Source of the DNA: Phalacrocorax aristotelis
Taxonomy: Eukaryota; Chordata; Aves; Suliformes; Phalacrocoracidae
Reading direction: 5' to 3'
Assembly (NCBI RefSeq): GCF_949628215.1
Contig: NC_134311.1
Location: 24,056,582-24,120,581 of the forward strand
DNA length: 64,000 nt
Made by a program: the position numbers and the translations under genes. Position 1 is the first letter of the stretch; the number at the start of each line of letters is the position of its first letter. The notes beneath the pieces are model-generated. The model had not been told where the DNA came from. It did no database searches and was given only the letters and a program-made list of their open reading frames with translations. This document shows, piece after piece, positions 63,301 through 64,000 of the stretch.

Positions 63301-63438
63301 GGCTTCCACCCCCAGCAGATGTTGGATAATAAATGTAAACATTGTGGTCCTCAGCACTAACTGGCTTTTCTACAAAAGGCTTTTGGAATATTTCTCCATT
63401 CACTTCCACATGATCTTCTCCTTCAATCAAGTTGCATT
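27236..63438 (-). CDS. PPIP5K2: PPIP5K2, inositol hexakisphosphate/diphosphoinositol-pentakisphosphate kinase 2, 26 coding exons, 5' part outside the window
   Basis: Bifunctional enzyme of inositol-pyrophosphate metabolism in the cytosol. The N-terminal ATP-grasp kinase adds a phosphate to InsP6 or 5-InsP7 (position 1); the following histidine-acid-phosphatase-like domain removes it. Twenty-six exons joined by eye give 1,073 complete residues plus stop with every junction in frame. Exons at 63,284-54,626 are the second half of the kinase domain (basic [13 protein letters not shown] hinge, acidic [10 protein letters not shown] metal-site strand). Exons at 53,980-41,386 are the phosphatase domain (RHGDRTP; SHVHSL near its end). 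The rest is a low-complexity tail with [10 protein letters not shown], a possible nuclear signal. PPIP5K2 is preferred over PPIP5K1 on sequence and on the MACIR neighbour. With about 165 N-terminal residues missing, total length would be about 1,240, as in mammals. The stop is TAG at 27,236-27,238. Confidence 0.97.
28001..28129 (-). CDS. PPIP5K2: PPIP5K2 coding exon, tail
   Basis: 129 bases. [20 protein letters not shown] then [14 protein letters not shown]. The [10 protein letters not shown] core matches the mammalian tail; flanks have diverged. Acceptor ATTTCAG, donor GTAAGT. Confidence 0.9.
29492..29623 (-). CDS. PPIP5K2: PPIP5K2 coding exon, tail
   Basis: 132 bases. [20 protein letters not shown] then [20 protein letters not shown]. 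Acceptor TTTCAG. The donor (ACAT then GTATTG) is weak and was chosen because its phase matches the next exon; reading through it would stop seven codons on, a possible short isoform. Confidence 0.88.
29624..33496 (-). other. PPIP5K2: PPIP5K2 intron, about 3.9 kb
   Basis: AT-rich intron without recognised repeats or exons. Mammalian tails vary here by splicing, but no further exon with good splice sites and homology was seen. Confidence 0.6.
33497..33559 (-). CDS. PPIP5K2: PPIP5K2 small coding exon, tail
   Basis: 63 bases. [20 protein letters not shown] with split codons on both sides; [13 protein letters not shown] is strongly conserved. Acceptor CTCAG, donor GTACGT. Confidence 0.93.
34448..34567 (-). 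CDS. PPIP5K2: PPIP5K2 coding exon, tail
   Basis: 120 bases. [20 protein letters not shown] then [19 protein letters not shown]. Acceptor CATCAG, donor GTATGT. Overall length is divisible by three, so skipping it would keep the frame; a splice variant lacking it is possible. Confidence 0.93.
34906..34926. repeat. ATG microsatellite, seven units
   Basis: Seven perfect ATG triplets in the intron between exons 34,448 and 36,625. Confidence 0.9.
36625..36694 (-). CDS. PPIP5K2: PPIP5K2 coding exon, tail
   Basis: 70 bases. [20 protein letters not shown] ending SGL and a split Gly. Acceptor ATCCAG, donor GTATGT. Confidence 0.93.
37324..37372. repeat. C-rich duplicated tract (G-rich in PPIP5K2 pre-mRNA)
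   Basis: A 20-bp unit CTCCCCCCCTCCCCCCCCCA and a near-identical second copy (37,333-37,352, 37,353-37,372), preceded by CCCCACCCG. On the transcribed-sense minus strand this gives four or more long G runs, enough for a G-quadruplex. Confidence 0.9.
37955..38128 (-). CDS. PPIP5K2: PPIP5K2 coding exon, basic patch of the tail
   Basis: 174 bases, 58 codons, phase 0. [39 protein letters not shown], then [15 protein letters not shown]. The five-arginine run between Ser-rich stretches suits a phospho-regulated nuclear signal (inference). Acceptor TTCCAG, donor GTTTTT (weaker than its neighbours). Confidence 0.96.
38129..40475 (-). other. PPIP5K2: PPIP5K2 intron, about 2.3 kb
   Basis: No repeat, RNA gene or extra exon recognised. 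Confidence 0.6.
40476..40649 (-). CDS. PPIP5K2: PPIP5K2 coding exon, start of the tail
   Basis: 174 bases, 58 codons, phase 0. Acidic [17 protein letters not shown], then [20 protein letters not shown] and PRSRK. The first third differs more from mammals than the rest. Acceptor TTTGTAG, donor GTAAGT. Confidence 0.95.
41386..41502 (-). CDS. PPIP5K2: PPIP5K2 coding exon, end of the phosphatase domain
   Basis: 117 bases, 39 codons, phase 0. [20 protein letters not shown] then [19 protein letters not shown]. Acceptor CCTCAG, donor GTAATA. Confidence 0.97.
41589..41696 (-). CDS. PPIP5K2: PPIP5K2 coding exon
   Basis: 108 bases, 36 codons, phase 0. [20 protein letters not shown] then [16 protein letters not shown]. 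Acceptor CATAAG, donor GTATTT. Confidence 0.97.
43052..43166 (-). CDS. PPIP5K2: PPIP5K2 coding exon, C-terminal phosphatase motif
   Basis: 115 bases. [20 protein letters not shown] then [18 protein letters not shown]. The SHVHSL segment is the second conserved histidine region of the family. Acceptor TTCAAG, donor GTAAGT. Confidence 0.97.
43366..43493 (-). CDS. PPIP5K2: PPIP5K2 coding exon
   Basis: 128 bases. [20 protein letters not shown] then [19 protein letters not shown], ending LHP plus a split Leu. Acceptor ACACAG, donor GTAAGT. Confidence 0.97.
44031..44119. repeat. AAT/ATAAT microsatellite
   Basis: About 89 bases of AAT and AATAT units with few interruptions, in the intron between exons 43,366 and 45,138. 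Confidence 0.9.
45138..45361 (-). CDS. PPIP5K2: PPIP5K2 coding exon, largest in the window
   Basis: 224 bases. [40 protein letters not shown], and [20 protein letters not shown] ending in Gln. Acceptor TATCCAG, donor GTAAGC. Confidence 0.98.
46422..46563 (-). CDS. PPIP5K2: PPIP5K2 coding exon
   Basis: 142 bases. [20 protein letters not shown] then [20 protein letters not shown], ending MEDPKSA. Too broken by its introns to show as a long open frame. Acceptor TTGCAG, donor GTACTT. Confidence 0.95.
46564..48516 (-). other. PPIP5K2: PPIP5K2 intron, about 2.0 kb
   Basis: AT-rich; no repeat or extra exon recognised. Confidence 0.6.
48517..48699 (-). CDS. PPIP5K2: PPIP5K2 coding exon
   Basis: 183 bases, 61 codons, phase 0. 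[20 protein letters not shown], a Ser/Asp-rich insert and [19 protein letters not shown]. Acceptor CTTCAG, donor GTTAGC. Confidence 0.97.
48870..49274 (+). mobile_element. CR1 3'-end fragment in a PPIP5K2 intron
   Basis: About 400 bp: the end of ORF2 ([20 protein letters not shown] at about 49,080-49,140), then the standard CR1 tail with TGGACTAGATGATCTTTAAG and CCATTCTATGGTTCTATGA. Heavily 5'-truncated, opposite to the gene, in the short intron between exons 48,517 and 49,533. Confidence 0.93.
49533..49654 (-). CDS. PPIP5K2: PPIP5K2 coding exon, phosphatase core
   Basis: 122 bases. [20 protein letters not shown] then [20 protein letters not shown], among the most conserved stretches of the family. 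Acceptor TTGGTAG, donor GTACAA. Confidence 0.97.
49765..49890 (-). CDS. PPIP5K2: PPIP5K2 coding exon, phosphatase core
   Basis: 126 bases. [19 protein letters not shown] then [18 protein letters not shown]. Acceptor AATTAG, donor GTAAAA. Confidence 0.97.
50557..50642 (-). CDS. PPIP5K2: PPIP5K2 coding exon
   Basis: 86 bases. [20 protein letters not shown] ending with an acidic SSEEE. Acceptor CTGCAG, donor GTACTG. Confidence 0.96.
51660..51769 (-). CDS. PPIP5K2: PPIP5K2 coding exon
   Basis: 110 bases. [18 protein letters not shown], then a charged helix ending KTVLE and a split Met. Acceptor TGTAG, donor GTAAGT. Confidence 0.96.
51851..51926 (-). CDS. PPIP5K2: PPIP5K2 coding exon ending at a GC donor
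   Basis: 76 bases. [20 protein letters not shown] ending PKQLQ. The acceptor is CTTAAAG. The donor reads CAG then GCAAGT, the usual form of a functional GC-AG intron; no GT alternative keeps the frame. Confidence 0.95.
52434..52932 (-). mobile_element. Retroviral LTR, family B copy 2, in a PPIP5K2 intron
   Basis: About 500 bp highly similar to 21,870-22,300: shared blocks include TGTCCTTTGCGCATGCCTGT, TGTATCCGGGTGGTCAGCAG and TACTGTCCTTGAGGGAT. It ends in CACAACA on the right. A minus-strand TATATAAAG box is near 52,576-52,590. Same strand as PPIP5K2. Flanks GGTCT and GTTCT may be a decayed 5-bp target duplication. Confidence 0.78.
53089..53668 (-). mobile_element. Solo LTR, family A (ERVL-like) copy 1, in a PPIP5K2 intron
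   Basis: About 580 bp, homologous along its length to 55,797-56,369; shared blocks include GTCCTTGACAAGTATAAGCA, ACCTAGCAACAACTAAAACA and AACACAGCACTGTACCAGCT. It ends in AACCAGGACA. Minus-strand orientation is set by the GT-rich 5' end and the TTAAACTGTTTTAAT poly(A)-like region. Flanks AACAG and GCCAG could be a decayed target duplication. No viral genes. Confidence 0.85.
53980..54066 (-). CDS. PPIP5K2: PPIP5K2 coding exon with phosphatase RHGxRxP motif
   Basis: 87 bases. [20 protein letters not shown] then [15 protein letters not shown] is the catalytic signature of histidine acid phosphatases and is intact. Acceptor TTTCAG, donor GTAAGT. The final split codon joins the next exon as Arg. 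Confidence 0.97.
54626..54727 (-). CDS. PPIP5K2: PPIP5K2 coding exon, kinase-phosphatase linker
   Basis: 102 bases. [20 protein letters not shown] then [13 protein letters not shown], ending with two bases of a Met codon. Acceptor TTCTAG, donor GTAAGA. It lies between two solo LTRs. Confidence 0.97.
55797..56369 (-). mobile_element. Solo LTR, family A (ERVL-like) copy 2, in a PPIP5K2 intron
   Basis: 573 bp from TGTCATGGTTTAACC to AACCAGGACA, near-inverted ends of the TG...CA type. Flanked by a perfect 5-bp duplication ATACT (55,792-55,796 and 56,370-56,374), which fits ERVL-type integration. A minus-strand TATAAA box lies at about 56,103. Same strand as the gene; no internal viral region, so a solo LTR formed by recombination. 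Confidence 0.9.
56825..56946 (-). CDS. PPIP5K2: PPIP5K2 coding exon, kinase metal-binding strand
   Basis: 122 bases. [16 protein letters not shown] followed by [17 protein letters not shown]; the Asp and Asn of DVNG are the family's magnesium ligands (established for PPIP5K). Ends in a split Gly codon. Acceptor AACAG, donor GTAAGG. Confidence 0.97.
58040..58201 (-). CDS. PPIP5K2: PPIP5K2 coding exon, kinase core
   Basis: 162 bases, 54 codons. Begins [19 protein letters not shown] and ends [14 protein letters not shown]. Acceptor AATAAAG, donor GTAAGC. The upstream intron (58,202-62,787) carries a CR1 insertion. Confidence 0.97.
58202..62787 (-). other. PPIP5K2: PPIP5K2 intron of 4.6 kb, enlarged by a CR1
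   Basis: About 60 percent of this intron is the antisense CR1 at 58,640-61,464; the remainder shows no recognised feature. Confidence 0.75.
58640..61464 (+). mobile_element. CR1 LINE with endonuclease and reverse transcriptase, in a PPIP5K2 intron
   Basis: About 2.8 kb, on the strand opposite to PPIP5K2. The endonuclease starts near 58,650 ([17 protein letters not shown], then [14 protein letters not shown]) and ends near 59,190 ([15 protein letters not shown]). RT runs from about 59,640 to 61,170 ([78 protein letters not shown]). At least four frame breaks or stops occur and FADD reads FADN, so it is inactive. It ends in the CR1-type 3' tail with GTGATTCTGTGA. The 5' end is truncated; no clear target duplication was seen. 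Confidence 0.95.
62788..62889 (-). CDS. PPIP5K2: PPIP5K2 coding exon, kinase hinge
   Basis: 102 bases, 34 codons, phase 0 on both sides. Reads [12 protein letters not shown] through [15 protein letters not shown], the adenine-contacting hinge and following lysine of the ATP-grasp fold. Acceptor ATTTCAG, donor GTATGA. Confidence 0.97.
63284..63438 (-). CDS. PPIP5K2: PPIP5K2 coding exon, ATP-grasp kinase (first exon in the window)
   Basis: 155 bases in frame; begins with the last two bases of a Glu codon, then [15 protein letters not shown], and ends SQRLFRK. Contains [16 protein letters not shown], part of the nucleotide-binding fold. Acceptor CTTCAG, donor GTGAGG. Confidence 0.96.
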
Positions 63439-64000
63439 CTGAAGAAACAGCGTGAACAACAGAGATGTAATAATATATTTACAGAATGAAATTATTAGAG
63501 ATTTGGGGTAATTTTGTAGCTTGAAATAAAAAGATTATATTACAGTTTTGTTCACTGATTTGTTACTGACTGCTCAAAGACTTGACGATCATGTGCTGAA
63601 CAGGTCTGCTGTACCACACCTATATTATGTTGCTTTAATGCTACGTTCCAGGATTTCTGTTGATTCCCTCAGTGTCAGAATGGAACAGTCTCCTACAGAG
63701 GCATAAGTTTGCATAGGTGGTATTTTTTTAAACATGTTTTGAAGACAGGTGGTAGGGCTGTTTGTCTCTTTCTTCAGCACCTTCCTCTGAAATATCAGGG
63801 GAATAGCAGACGGATAGTGAACATGGTGTGGTGCCAGATGCAAGAGTACTTTTAACAGGCTGAGAACTGTCTCATACTGTGCGCGATTGATGTACCCTGC
63901 ACAGAGGATTAGGCCCTCTGGAATCAGGCACCAGGAATCTCTTTGCCACTGGCTGGCTGCATATAGCAGCTTTTCTTTTACTTTTTTAGCATAAATGAAT

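Noticed and set aside
1-64000. tRNA, rRNA or known microRNA genes
   Set aside because: No cloverleaf with A/B boxes and no rRNA-like stretch was noticed; the hairpins at 15 kb are shorter than microRNA precursors. A covariance-model search would be needed to exclude small RNAs.
61500-64000. Further upstream PPIP5K2 exons
   Set aside because: Beyond the exon at 63,284-63,438 no sequence matching the preceding kinase residues was found before the window ends.

Overview
This window is vertebrate nuclear DNA and almost certainly from a bird. It holds two split, single-copy genes on the minus strand, CR1 LINE fragments with the avian type of 3' end, and solo retroviral LTRs. There are no operons, ribosome binding sites or prokaryotic signals. 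Gene order matches human 5q21, where PPIP5K2 is followed by C5orf30/MACIR on the same strand. In birds that block lies on the Z chromosome, so Z linkage is likely (inference; the window itself does not prove it). The species cannot be named.

Layout from left to right. Positions 1-7,258 are intergenic DNA downstream of MACIR, holding an old minus-strand LINE remnant (about 0.43-1.65 kb) and a plus-strand CR1 with a broken reverse transcriptase (about 4.1-6.1 kb). MACIR follows: its 3' UTR is at about 7.3-8.95 kb, its complete single-exon 205-residue coding region at 8,952-9,569, a long intron to about 18 kb (one LTR copy, an unusual pair of hairpins), and a CpG island at about 18.35-19.42 kb with non-coding first-exon candidates. 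An intergenic gap of about 6.7 kb (19.4-26.2 kb) contains CR1 pieces and an LTR. PPIP5K2 then runs from a probable poly(A) site near 26.16 kb past the right edge.

For PPIP5K2, 26 coding exons were located by hand. They join without a frame error (3,224 coding bases; 1,073 full codons plus stop) and cover the second half of the ATP-grasp inositol-pyrophosphate kinase domain, the whole histidine-acid-phosphatase-like domain including RHGDRTP, and the disordered C-terminal tail. The exons for roughly the first 165 residues, and the promoter, lie beyond position 64,000. One intron uses a GC donor.

The two genes are independent transcription units on one strand. PPIP5K2 makes and breaks down inositol pyrophosphates in the cytosol; MACIR is a small UNC119-binding regulator of ciliary trafficking and macrophage metabolism. 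No new multi-gene system was found. The most notable signals are two same-orientation solo LTRs bracketing two PPIP5K2 exons whose joint loss would stay in frame, a tandem pair of perfect hairpins in the MACIR intron, a G-rich duplicated tract in PPIP5K2 pre-mRNA, and the GC-AG intron.
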